A DNA stretch of 64,000 nt from Silvibacterium acidisoli (GTDB taxonomy: Bacteria > Acidobacteriota > Terriglobia > Terriglobales > Acidobacteriaceae): the NCBI GenBank assembly GCA_022870745.1, contig CP085323.1:4464001-4528000 (forward strand). The letters are read 5' to 3'. Shown here in pieces: positions 44,048 to 52,969 of the stretch (position 1 is the stretch's first letter; each line of letters starts with the position of its first letter). The notes beneath the pieces are model-generated. The model was not told the DNA's origin and searched no databases. It saw only the letters and a program-made list of their open reading frames with translations. A program made the position numbers and the translations under genes.

Positions 44048-47000
44048 ATGTTTAAGGCACGTCATTCGTTCGTAGCTGCGCTATTTCTCTTTGCGGCTGC
44101 GGCTTTCGGGCAGCAGGGTTCATCGGGCACGATCACGGGAACGGTTCTGGATCCGAGCGACGCTGCCATTCCAGGTGCGCAGATCACAGCCACGGAGACG
44201 CAGACCAACGTTTCCTCGTCGACTCGCTCCACGAATGACGGGCTTTATAACTTCCCGACGCTTCCTCCAGGAACCTATCGGCTCACAGCGACGCATCAGG
44301 GTTTCACTTCCGCGGCTGTTGTTGGCATACAACTGCGGACGGCGCAGGTTCTCACCTCGAACCTCACCATGCAGCTCGGCGGAGCGACGGAAACGGTGAC
44401 GGTATCGAGCGACTCAGCGCAGCTGCTCGACACCAGCACGGCACAGATCAGCCACTATGTGACAGCGAAAGAGATAGAAAGCTGGCCCATTCCGGTCACT
44501 GCAGACGGGGAACGCCAGTTGCAGGATTTCATCTTCAAGAACCTGCCGGGCACTACGGGCGAGACTTATCTCGGTTCGATCAACGGCGGACAGTATTTCT
44601 CCAACGAGATTTATCTCGATGGTGTCTCCATGGGCACGACCGATACGGCAGAGCTCGGACCGAGCGTCGATGCGGTTGACGGTTTCAACCTGCAGACGGG
44701 CGTGATGGGTGCGCAGTATGACGGTGGCAGTACCGCGGTCTCGAATTTCAGCATTCATTCTGGAACGAACCGCCTTCATGGCACGCTCTACGAGTATTTC
44801 CAGAACGAAGATCTGAACGCCAACAGTTACGACAATAATGCCTTCGGCATTGACCGCCCTACGCAGCGCCTGAATAACTTCGGCGGAACCGTCGGCGGCC
44901 CTGTCTGGATTCCGAAGATCTATAACGGCAAGGACAAGACCTTTTTCTTTGTCTCGTATGAGAAAACCATCAAGCGCAACTTCATGATCAACGGCACGAC
45001 CACCATGCCAACGCAGCCGATGTTGAATGGAGACTTCTCAGGCTTCCTCAATCCTGCGCTGACCAACAATGCAGCCTCGGGGCAGCCCTCGGGAGCGGTG
45101 GACAACCTGGGTCGCTCAGTCACCTATGGCCAGATCTACGATCCGGCCACGACACGTAACGTCGTTGCAGGTCAGCCGGACCCGGTGACGGGATTGATTG
45201 CGGTGAATACCGGTATCGTTCGTGAACCGTTCGTCAACAACCAGATTCCGACGGCCAGGTTCGATCCGGTTGCGAAGGCATATCTGGCGTTGCCGTTCCC
45301 GACTAACTTCGTCAACAACCATGTGGTGAATAACATCGCGTCGTATACCGCGAATCAGCCGGTCTTCAACCAGGATGACTTCTCGATCAAGCTCGACCAG
45401 GTGATCACCCAGGCTCACAAGGTCTCGTTTTACATGACCACGGTCACTCGCACGCGTAGCCAGCAGCAGGGTTCTACCTGGTCACTCCCGAATACGAATC
45501 CGCTCGATACGTGGAACATTCAGAGCACGCCAGGCAAGCTGTTTCGCGTAAACGAATACTGGACCATCAGCCCCAACATGGTGAATCGCTTTGGGGCAGG
45601 GTATAACCGCTTCACGAATTCATACGTTACGGCTTTCTATAACCAGGATTGGGCATCGCAGCTTGGGTTGCAGAATTTGCCTTCGATCGGGTTTCCCGCA
45701 ATCACCTTCGGCGGCGCCGCCGCGCTTGGCGGAAGCAACGATCGCCTCGGTGCAGGCAACATCGGTGGTGGCACGATCGATCAGAGCACCATGTTCATCG
45801 ACCAGCTCTCGTGGACGCATCGGGCGCATCAATTTCAGTTCGGAACGGAATGGCGCTTCTACAACGAGAATGACGACAATCCTTCGACGCAGGCGACCTT
45901 CGGGTTTTCCAATGTCAATACCGCCGGTGGATTGCCTACCGATACATACAGCGGCAATGCCTTTGCCAGCTTTCTCCTGGGGCAGGTCAACAACACCTCT
46001 CGCACGCTCTACAACGGCTCTTTCGGATACCGCCGTCGCGAAGTGGGATCGTTTGTTCAGGACAACTGGAAGCTGAATGAAAAGCTCTCGCTCAGCCTTG
46101 GATTGCGCTGGAATGTGCTGACCGGCCTGACTGAAACGCAGGGGCAGATGACGACCTTCGCTCCGAACCTGATCAATGCCGCTGCCGGTCTTCCTGGCTC
46201 GATCGAGTTCGCCAGCCAGTTGCATAAGAAAGGATTCGAGAACACCAACTGGGCGCTTATTCTGCCGCGTTTCGGATTCGCTTACCAGGCGATGCCGAAG
46301 ATTGTCTTCCGCGGAGGCTTCGGAGTGAACTCGCAGTCTCCTGAAGCAAGTCCCTTCATTTCCGGTTCTCCCTCTTCGCTCGGATATTCGGCAGCACTTG
46401 CTGTGAGCCAGACTACAAACCCTCAGGTGGACCGCGATATCTCGGCCTTTCTTCTCAGCCAGCCGTATCCCGCGTCTACGGTGCCACTGCCGAATTACGA
46501 TTCCACCGTGGCGAATCTTGGAGGAGCGCAGGCCGGTAGCGTGCCTGCCTACGTTAATCCAAACGGAGCGCGAACTCAGTACGCGGAGAACTATAACTTC
46601 GGTTTCCAGTACGACATGGGGCATCAGACTGTTGCCGAACTGAATTATGTTGGCAACACCATCAAGCGTATCTACTCTGCTGGAACCGACCAGATGAACC
46701 AGCTGCCGATTGGCTACCTTGCGCGGTACGGTGATGCGTTGCTCGATCCACTCAGCGCGCACCCGGAGATTGCTCTCCCTTACGGAGGATTCGATACTTC
46801 AAACCTGGTGCAGCAGGCTCTCGCTCCTTATCCGCAGTACGCGGGCGGCGGTATCAGCCAGATCGATTCCAATCGTGGATGGTCTCGTTATGACTCGATG
46901 CAGGCCACACTCACTCGCCACGCCGCCAAGGGCCTGAGCGTGATGGCTGCTTACACATGGGCGAAGGCGATGACGAATGCCAACACCAATTGCAACTCGG

Positions 47001-47710
47001 GTGTCTGCGGATACGTGCAGGACGTTCACAACCTCAAGCTTGAGAAGTCGGTGGCTACCGGCATCAGCGTTCCGCAGCAGTTCAAGCTGACCGTCATCTA
47101 CGATCTGCCTGTAGGACGCGGGCAGCTTTTGAATCTGCATGGACCGCTCGACTGGGCCATCGGAGGGTGGACTTTGAGCGGCAACCTTCTCTACCAGTCA
47201 GGCAATGTGCTGGCGATTACAGACAGTGGAGTCAACAACGGCATCTTCGCCGCGACGCGGCCGAACTTCACCGGCAAGGCAGTCAAGCTGAACAGCCCGG
47301 GTCATTTCGATGTGGTTTCGGGAACCGGTCCGGAGTATCTCAATCCCGGAGGCTTTGCCCACGTCACCACGTCATGCGACGGGGTCGCGCCTGGTACTCC
47401 TTGCAATAATGTCGCCTTGACGACAGGCAATGTCACCGCGACTCTTGGGAATGTATACGGCCCGGCGCTCAAGGATGAAAACTTCAGCCTTCAGAAGGTG
47501 GTTACATTCAGGGAGGGAACATCGCTCCAGATTCGTGCCGATGCGGTCAATGCTTTTAACCGTGCTGGACGCGGCAATCCTGTTACCGATATCAACAACG
47601 GGCTCTTCGGCCAGATCACCGGCCCCGGAACCGATAGCCAGGGGCAGGACGGCGACTCCTACTTCTACCAGCCGCGTGTAGTGCAGTTGGCAATGCGACT
47701 ACGTTTTTAG
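44048..47710 (+). CDS. TonB-dependent receptor-like outer-membrane protein
   Basis: 1220 aa from ATG 44048, which has AGGAGG 6 bp upstream. The signal peptide ends at AFGQ; the carboxypeptidase-regulatory-like domain follows (about 25-105; TITGTVLDPSDAAIPGAQI), then the plug-like part (QLLDTSTAQISHYVTAKEI) and a long barrel closing with AMRLRF. It probably forms a transcription unit with the TPR protein and lipoprotein genes downstream, although a strong hairpin separates them. Confidence 0.92.
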   Translation: MFKARHSFVAALFLFAAAAFGQQGSSGTITGTVLDPSDAAIPGAQITATETQTNVSSSTRSTNDGLYNFPTLPPGTYRLTATHQGFTSAAVVGIQLRTAQVLTSNLTMQLGGATETVTVSSDSAQLLDTSTAQISHYVTAKEIESWPIPVTADGERQLQDFIFKNLPGTTGETYLGSINGGQYFSNEIYLDGVSMGTTDTAELGPSVDAVDGFNLQTGVMGAQYDGGSTAVSNFSIHSGTNRLHGTLYEYFQNEDLNANSYDNNAFGIDRPTQRLNNFGGTVGGPVWIPKIYNGKDKTFFFVSYEKTIKRNFMINGTTTMPTQPMLNGDFSGFLNPALTNNAASGQPSGAVDNLGRSVTYGQIYDPATTRNVVAGQPDPVTGLIAVNTGIVREPFVNNQIPTARFDPVAKAYLALPFPTNFVNNHVVNNIASYTANQPVFNQDDFSIKLDQVITQAHKVSFYMTTVTRTRSQQQGSTWSLPNTNPLDTWNIQSTPGKLFRVNEYWTISPNMVNRFGAGYNRFTNSYVTAFYNQDWASQLGLQNLPSIGFPAITFGGAAALGGSNDRLGAGNIGGGTIDQSTMFIDQLSWTHRAHQFQFGTEWRFYNENDDNPSTQATFGFSNVNTAGGLPTDTYSGNAFASFLLGQVNNTSRTLYNGSFGYRRREVGSFVQDNWKLNEKLSLSLGLRWNVLTGLTETQGQMTTFAPNLINAAAGLPGSIEFASQLHKKGFENTNWALILPRFGFAYQAMPKIVFRGGFGVNSQSPEASPFISGSPSSLGYSAALAVSQTTNPQVDRDISAFLLSQPYPASTVPLPNYDSTVANLGGAQAGSVPAYVNPNGARTQYAENYNFGFQYDMGHQTVAELNYVGNTIKRIYSAGTDQMNQLPIGYLARYGDALLDPLSAHPEIALPYGGFDTSNLVQQALAPYPQYAGGGISQIDSNRGWSRYDSMQATLTRHAAKGLSVMAAYTWAKAMTNANTNCNSGVCGYVQDVHNLKLEKSVATGISVPQQFKLTVIYDLPVGRGQLLNLHGPLDWAIGGWTLSGNLLYQSGNVLAITDSGVNNGIFAATRPNFTGKAVKLNSPGHFDVVSGTGPEYLNPGGFAHVTTSCDGVAPGTPCNNVALTTGNVTATLGNVYGPALKDENFSLQKVVTFREGTSLQIRADAVNAFNRAGRGNPVTDINNGLFGQITGPGTDSQGQDGDSYFYQPRVVQLAMRLRF

Positions 47711-47733
47711 GCAGTGGGCCTCTGTTGGATCAG

Positions 47734-47772
47734 CTACCTGGCGGGTATATCGAAAGCGCATCCGCCAGGTAG
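47734..47772 (+). terminator. Hairpin between the receptor and the TPR gene
   Basis: A perfect 11-bp stem CTACCTGGCGG / CCGCCAGGTAG (47734-47744 and 47762-47772) begins 23 bp after the receptor stop. It probably attenuates or ends transcription, giving more receptor than downstream products. Confidence 0.65.
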
Positions 47773-47784
47773 ATACTTTGTCCG

Positions 47785-48780
47785 ATGAGTTCAGAAATTG
47801 CAGTGAGCAGACATTTCCTTGCCAGCACTCTAACGCGCATGCGGACGTGGCTCCGGCCCGCTATCTTTTTTGCTGCCGGAGTGATCTCCTTGCCGGCGCA
47901 GTCGCTTATTTCCCAACAAGGCATCAACGCTGACTGCCATGCGGAGCTTGTGCGCGGTGAAAATGCGCTCCACAAGGAGCAGTTCTCTGTGGCAGTTGAG
48001 GCCGCGAAAGCGGCGGAATCTGGATGCTCAGACAAAACCGAACCGCTCATGCTGCTGGCACGCACGCAGATGCTGTTGCGTCAGTTCGATGAAGCGCTTC
48101 ACACACTAGGCTTGCTTCCCAGCTCGAATGTGAAGAGTGCTTCCGCGCTTCTCTTGAAGGGGCAGGTTCTTTATTTGGACAACCGCGATCAGGAAGCCGA
48201 ACAAGCCTTTCGGGCGGCTGCGAAAGCAGCACCCGAGCAAGCTGCTCCGCATTACTGGCTGGGGAAATTTCTATACGAAACAAAACAACCAGCTGAAGCC
48301 ATCGAGGAATTCCATGACGCTCTCACCCTGGAACCGGGCTTCTATCGCGCATACGACGGGCTTGGCCTCGCCTACGCAGCCACCGGCGATAACAACCAGG
48401 CAGTCCAGAGTTATCTCAAAGCAATCGGCATGACAAAGGACGGTCCTCGTGAGTATGACGACGCCTTGGCCGATCTTGCTGAGTTGCTGTTGAGGCTGGG
48501 GAAGAGCGCACAGGCATTCGATGTGGCCGCTGAAGCCGCCGATCGCAATTCATCGCAGCCTCGTAATTTTTATCTGGCGGGAAGAGCGGCGGAGGAGAGC
48601 GGAAAGTACGAGGCGAGCCTGCCCTGGCTTAAAAGAGCAGCCGAACTTGACCCTGCCTATCCCGATCCGCACTATTTGCTTGCTCGTGTCTATCGCAGGC
48701 TTAACCGGAATGAGCAGGCCAACGCGGAAGCCGTGCTCTATCAGAAGCTGGCAGCGTCGGCTCCAAAGGTTCGGCGCTAA
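47785..48780 (+). CDS. Exported TPR-repeat protein
   Basis: 331 aa. A hydrophobic N-terminal segment (about residues 24-40, WLRPAIFFAAGVISLPAQS) suggests export. After it come about seven TPR-like helical pairs (ALHTLGLLPSSNVKSASALL, AAPEQAAPHYWLGKFLYETK, AIEEFHDALTLEPGFYRAYD, LAYAATGDNNQAVQSYLKAI), so it is a binding or scaffold protein. It lies between a receptor and a large lipoprotein, where SusD-type binding partners would be found in Bacteroidota. This protein is not SusD by sequence. Confidence 0.8.
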   Translation: MSSEIAVSRHFLASTLTRMRTWLRPAIFFAAGVISLPAQSLISQQGINADCHAELVRGENALHKEQFSVAVEAAKAAESGCSDKTEPLMLLARTQMLLRQFDEALHTLGLLPSSNVKSASALLLKGQVLYLDNRDQEAEQAFRAAAKAAPEQAAPHYWLGKFLYETKQPAEAIEEFHDALTLEPGFYRAYDGLGLAYAATGDNNQAVQSYLKAIGMTKDGPREYDDALADLAELLLRLGKSAQAFDVAAEAADRNSSQPRNFYLAGRAAEESGKYEASLPWLKRAAELDPAYPDPHYLLARVYRRLNRNEQANAEAVLYQKLAASAPKVRR

Positions 48781-48818
48781 CCGCGTTTGTGCTTACTGTC
48801 TTGGAAAAGGATACTGAA

Positions 48819-50906
48819 ATGTTTTTCGTCAATCGTTCACAAAGTGGTCTTCGCAAACGCCGTCTCCTCATACTCGCCGTGCCGATCGTATGCGCCGCTC
48901 TGTCAGGTTGTAGACACCTTCTGTTGCCGGCCCGGCTTTCGTTCACGCCGATTCCCACGCACGCCTTCGGAGATGCTCCGATCCACATATCTGCCACTTC
49001 CAACAGCAATGGGGCAATTACGTACAAGTTGCTCGGCGGTCCTGCCACGCTTTCCGGCGATACGCTCACACTTACAGGCGGAGGAAGAGTACGCCTGCTT
49101 GCCTCACAGGCTGCGGCGGGAGTGCATAATGCCGCCACGACGCAGACCTCTTTCGCAGTGACGACGGCTACTTCGCGCAGCATGAAGTTTACGCAGGTGG
49201 GCGCCGCCGTATCCTCCAAGATCCAATCCGACACGCCAAATTTTCTCTTCATCGATAGCAACGGGCAATTCTTTTTGCAGAATGCCGATAGCGATTACGA
49301 CCAGAAGCCCGAGAACCATGTGTGGAATTTTTATACCGGAAGAAATGTGCACGATCCGGATCTGAAGCTATCGAAAGAACATTCGCAATTTGACACGCAG
49401 AAGCTATGCACAGTTGGCAGTCCCGTATACCGGAAGCTGTACAGTGTTCCTGGCGTGAAGCCTGGCGCTCGCGCCTTTACTGACGGCAACTTCTGCGATG
49501 CGGTTGGGGTGTGGGTAGATCCCGATACCGGGGACTGGTACGCGGTCGTTCATAACGAGCTGTATCCGAGCATTCCGCGTATCGATGTGATTTCCTACGC
49601 CATTTCAAAAGATCACGGGAAAACCTGGGAGCTGAAAGAGCCTATTGCGACCTCACCGTATGGCGCGGCGAACACAAAGGACTTCTACTACGACTACGGT
49701 GAGGGCGATGCGCGGCTGGTCGTCGATACCGGCAGCGGATATTTCTATCTCTTTTACAACAGCCGCATCACGAAAACTGCCGGCTACGGTACTGGCAAGG
49801 GCTTCAGCGCGCATGAATGGGAACATGTTTCCCGAGCGCCGATCTACAAAAAGATGGCTCCCGATTCGTGGGAGAAGTACTACAATGGCGGCTGGAGTCA
49901 GACGCCCGGCATCGACTGGGCTTGTGATCCATCACACTCGTCCTGCCCTGAAGGCGGGCCGGCAAGCGCGCTTGGCAGCAACATCGGCGCAGATAACGAT
50001 CCGTCGATTCAGGAACGCTTCGTGCAGCCGGTCGCGCGGCAAAAGGCCAGCGATCTGGCCGGCTACACCAATAGCAACCTGCACACGGCCAGCATTTCCT
50101 GGAATGTTGCCCTTGGGAAATATATTGCTTTCGCCGAAGACCGCGACCTGTCTCTGAAGAGTAGTGACTACGATAATCCGACCGAAGAGATGTCGTTTTA
50201 TGTCACGGACGATCTCAATACCCAGAAGTGGACGTATGCCGGTAGCATCGCTTACAAGAGCGCGTCCTGGTATCGCTGGCTGGTCGACCCAGGAAACCTG
50301 ACCAGCAGCAACACAATAGGCAGCAGCTTCCTGGCCTATTGTTCGGTCGATTGCAGCGATCCGAAGAACGATTCGGAATACGTCAAGATTGCCGTTTCGA
50401 TGAGTTCCAATGCGGCGCGGCCTGTGTGGTTCTCTGACTTACATGGAGCGACCAGTCCCGGGATGGCTTATAGGATCGGTCACGCGGCCAGCAGCTCCGG
50501 CGACACGTGGAATATCGTTCCTGTTCCCGCAGATCCGGGCTTCTTCACTCTTCAGCACGAAGGGAAGTATCTCGGCACCGCCGCCGGAGATGCAGGACGC
50601 AGCTGGGGCGCCGCTGTTTCTCTGGGTGAGCCGTTCACTGTTTTGAGTGGAGTGGAAAGGTCACGTCAGCAATGGTATTTCGAGAAGATCCGGGATCTGC
50701 ACGGCAGGACGGTTACGTCCAACCAGTACCGGATCGTCAATCGCTACAGTGGCCTGGCTCTCAGCTTTTCGGGAAGCAGTCTCAACGCCAATGATCTGGC
50801 TGCCGCGGTGACCGTGCCCATCCGTGACTGGGACGCCGCCGCGACTGGCACCCACTTCAAAGTATGGAAAGCTGCCGAACAGGAGCTGAGTCTGACGGCG
50901 AGATAG
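48819..50906 (+). CDS. Large exported lipoprotein with predicted beta-propeller
   Basis: 695 aa from ATG 48819 (AAAGGA upstream). A lipobox ALSGC gives acylated Cys31. A small Ig-like segment (about 40-120; FGDAPIHISATSNSNGAITY) is followed by a central region that looks like a glycoside-hydrolase or sialidase-type propeller (DPDTGDWYAVVHNEL, YAISKDHGKTWELK, DTGSGYFYLFYNSR). The end is a possible ricin-like or carbohydrate-binding trefoil (GFFTLQHEGKYLGTAAG, NQYRIVNRYSGLALSF). It is probably a surface or periplasmic carbohydrate-active protein; the enzyme class is uncertain. A DUF4185-type domain is possible. Confidence 0.6.
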   Translation: MFFVNRSQSGLRKRRLLILAVPIVCAALSGCRHLLLPARLSFTPIPTHAFGDAPIHISATSNSNGAITYKLLGGPATLSGDTLTLTGGGRVRLLASQAAAGVHNAATTQTSFAVTTATSRSMKFTQVGAAVSSKIQSDTPNFLFIDSNGQFFLQNADSDYDQKPENHVWNFYTGRNVHDPDLKLSKEHSQFDTQKLCTVGSPVYRKLYSVPGVKPGARAFTDGNFCDAVGVWVDPDTGDWYAVVHNELYPSIPRIDVISYAISKDHGKTWELKEPIATSPYGAANTKDFYYDYGEGDARLVVDTGSGYFYLFYNSRITKTAGYGTGKGFSAHEWEHVSRAPIYKKMAPDSWEKYYNGGWSQTPGIDWACDPSHSSCPEGGPASALGSNIGADNDPSIQERFVQPVARQKASDLAGYTNSNLHTASISWNVALGKYIAFAEDRDLSLKSSDYDNPTEEMSFYVTDDLNTQKWTYAGSIAYKSASWYRWLVDPGNLTSSNTIGSSFLAYCSVDCSDPKNDSEYVKIAVSMSSNAARPVWFSDLHGATSPGMAYRIGHAASSSGDTWNIVPVPADPGFFTLQHEGKYLGTAAGDAGRSWGAAVSLGEPFTVLSGVERSRQQWYFEKIRDLHGRTVTSNQYRIVNRYSGLALSFSGSSLNANDLAAAVTVPIRDWDAAATGTHFKVWKAAEQELSLTAR

Positions 50907-51284
50907 CGAAAGCGCGTGGAAACGCGGTGATGCCAGGCTGTTCACTTGTGAAGTGCAGGTAGCGCAAGCAGTTGACCGTAGCGTGACCGGTACTGATCTC
51001 ACGGAGCAGCCTGGCTGACCGTGTTCGATTCAACTACTTAAGCAATTTCCTGCGTATCGATTCGTTATTTCAAGGCGGTGTGAGTCAAATCCGGCGTCTG
51101 CTTGAGGGGGACGCAACCACCCGGGCAGACGTGCACGTAAGGGGCAGTTGGACGAACACGACAGAGCTCATATAACGTTGGGTCTTAGTGGCATAGTGGT
51201 TTCGTCTAAAAGTTCAGACGCATTTGCGTTGTTACTCGCAGCAGTCCTTCCGGAAACCCTTTCAACCTTGACAGGACCCGCCAG
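50907..51284. other. Intergenic region before the aldehyde oxidoreductase operon
   Basis: No gene. A 9-bp inverted repeat (GCCAGGCTG 50932-50940, complement 51007-51015) spans about 65 bp and may end the lipoprotein transcript. The rest presumably holds the operon promoter; no clear boxes were found. Confidence 0.5.
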
Positions 51285-51947
51285 ATGAAAAAGCAGCCAG
51301 ACCCATCTAAAAAAGAAGATACGGAACAGGCCGAGAAACCGGTTTTCGGTCGTTTTTCTCGCCGCTCGTTTCTCTCCCAGCTCGGCGCGGCCGGTGTTGC
51401 AGCCACGACCGCTCCGCTTGCTCATGCAGCTACCCCTGCGGTGGATCCTGCCCAGTCGGAAAACCCGGCTGGTGTTCCCGGTGCGGTTCCCGTTACGCTC
51501 CGAGTGAATGGGAAGGAACACCAGCTCATGCTTGAGCCACGTGTCACTCTTCTCGATGCTCTGCGGGAAAACCTGGCAATGCCGGGCACTAAGAAAGGCT
51601 GCGATCACGGTCAGTGCGGAGCCTGCACGGTTCACATCAATGGACGCCGGGTAAACTCCTGCCTCAGCTTCGCGGTGATGCACCAGTTGGATGAGATCAC
51701 GACGATCGAAGGACTGGCGAACGGCGGTGAGCTGCACCCCGTGCAGCAAGCTTTTCTACAGCACGATGGGTTCCAGTGCGGATACTGTACGCCCGGACAG
51801 ATCATGTCGGGCGCCGCTCTGTTGAAAGAACCGATCGGCCCCACCGACGATGATGTGCGCATCGCAATGAGCGGCAACATTTGCCGTTGCGGAGCATACA
51901 CCAATATTGTGGCCGCGGTTCAGCAAGCGCGCGGTCGTCGCGCATAG
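51285..51947 (+). CDS. paoA-like: Tat-exported [2Fe-2S] subunit of aldehyde oxidoreductase (PaoA-like)
   Basis: 220 aa. Residues 25-30 SRRSFL form a twin-arginine signal followed by a hydrophobic stretch ending AHA, so the complex works in the periplasm. The plant-type [2Fe-2S] site is KKGCDHGQCGACTVHING with a fourth Cys in VNSCLSF. The second cluster has CGYCTPGQ and, near the end, ICRCGAYT. It passes electrons between the Mo centre and the FAD subunit. First gene of a five-gene operon in the order PaoA, B, C, D, MocA. Confidence 0.94.
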   Translation: MKKQPDPSKKEDTEQAEKPVFGRFSRRSFLSQLGAAGVAATTAPLAHAATPAVDPAQSENPAGVPGAVPVTLRVNGKEHQLMLEPRVTLLDALRENLAMPGTKKGCDHGQCGACTVHINGRRVNSCLSFAVMHQLDEITTIEGLANGGELHPVQQAFLQHDGFQCGYCTPGQIMSGAALLKEPIGPTDDDVRIAMSGNICRCGAYTNIVAAVQQARGRRA

Positions 51948-51959
51948 ACGGGAGCAAAT

Positions 51960-52931
51960 ATGCAGGCATTTCGATACAGGCAGCCGAAGTCGGTGGATGC
52001 GGCTCTTGAGAACTCCGGACGCTTCCTCGCCGGCGGCACCACGCTCATCGACCTGATGAAGCTGAATGTCGAAACACCTCAGCAGATCGTCGATATCAAT
52101 CTGCTGCCTCTCGACCGCATAGAGGCAACAGCGGATGGAAGCCTGAAAGTCGGTGCTCTCGTTCGCAACAGCGATCTCGCAAATCACTCCGAGATTAAGG
52201 CGCAGTATGCTGTCTTATCGCTGGCGCTTCTTTCAGGGGCTTCTCCCCAGCTCCGTAATATGGCTACGACTGCGGGAAACCTGCTGCAGCGTACACGCTG
52301 CTATTATTTCCGCGATACCAACTACCCATGTAACAAGCGGCAGCCTGGAACAGGGTGCGCCGCCATCGACGGTTTGAATCGTATCCACGCCATCCTGGGC
52401 ACCAGCGACCAGTGCGTGGCGACGCATCCGTCAGATATGGCAGTAGCCATGATGGCACTCGAAGCCGTGGTCCATACACGGGGCGCCAAAGGCGAGCGAA
52501 CGATTGCCCTCGAAGATTTCTACCTCGTTCCGGGCCAGACACCTCATCGTGAGAATGTACTCGAGCCTGGCGAGCTGATTACGCATGTGACTCTTCCGAA
52601 ACTGGCTGAGGGAACGAAGTCGTACTACCTGAAGCTGCGCGACCGTGCCCAATACGAATTCGCCTTGTCATCTGCCGCTATCGTGGTTGAGGCGAAAGGT
52701 GGCCACATAAAACGTGTCCGCGTAGCTCTTGGCGGAGTGGGAACAAAGCCATGGAGATCTCACGAGGCGGAACGCGTTCTCACTGGTAAAGATGCAACCC
52801 CCGAGAACTTTCACGCAGCCGCCGAAGCGGCGCTACAGGGGGCAAAACCTCTGCGTGATAACGCCTTCAAAGTAGAACTCGCCAAGCGTGCGCTGGTGCG
52901 GGCGATGACGGTCGCCACACAGGCGGCCTAG
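51960..52931 (+). CDS. paoB-like: FAD-binding subunit of aldehyde oxidoreductase with extra [4Fe-4S] segment (PaoB-like)
   Basis: 323 aa. The FAD domain opens [20 protein letters not shown] and [16 protein letters not shown]. The inserted loop has Cys114, Cys124, Cys133 and Cys152 (TRCYYF, NYPCNK, GTGCAA, DQCVAT). This matches the extra iron-sulfur segment known from the periplasmic PaoABC enzyme of E. coli and absent from most xanthine dehydrogenases. The C-terminal domain contains [19 protein letters not shown]. It lies 12 bp after the iron-sulfur gene. Confidence 0.93.
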   Translation: MQAFRYRQPKSVDAALENSGRFLAGGTTLIDLMKLNVETPQQIVDINLLPLDRIEATADGSLKVGALVRNSDLANHSEIKAQYAVLSLALLSGASPQLRNMATTAGNLLQRTRCYYFRDTNYPCNKRQPGTGCAAIDGLNRIHAILGTSDQCVATHPSDMAVAMMALEAVVHTRGAKGERTIALEDFYLVPGQTPHRENVLEPGELITHVTLPKLAEGTKSYYLKLRDRAQYEFALSSAAIVVEAKGGHIKRVRVALGGVGTKPWRSHEAERVLTGKDATPENFHAAAEAALQGAKPLRDNAFKVELAKRALVRAMTVATQAA

Positions 52932-52969
52932 TCTTCGTCCGGCACATCTGATCCAGGAGTTGCAGCCTT

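Noticed and set aside
47785-48780. The TPR protein as a true SusD family member
   Set aside because: The SusD hallmark layout and sequence signatures are not visible; only generic TPR repeats are seen.
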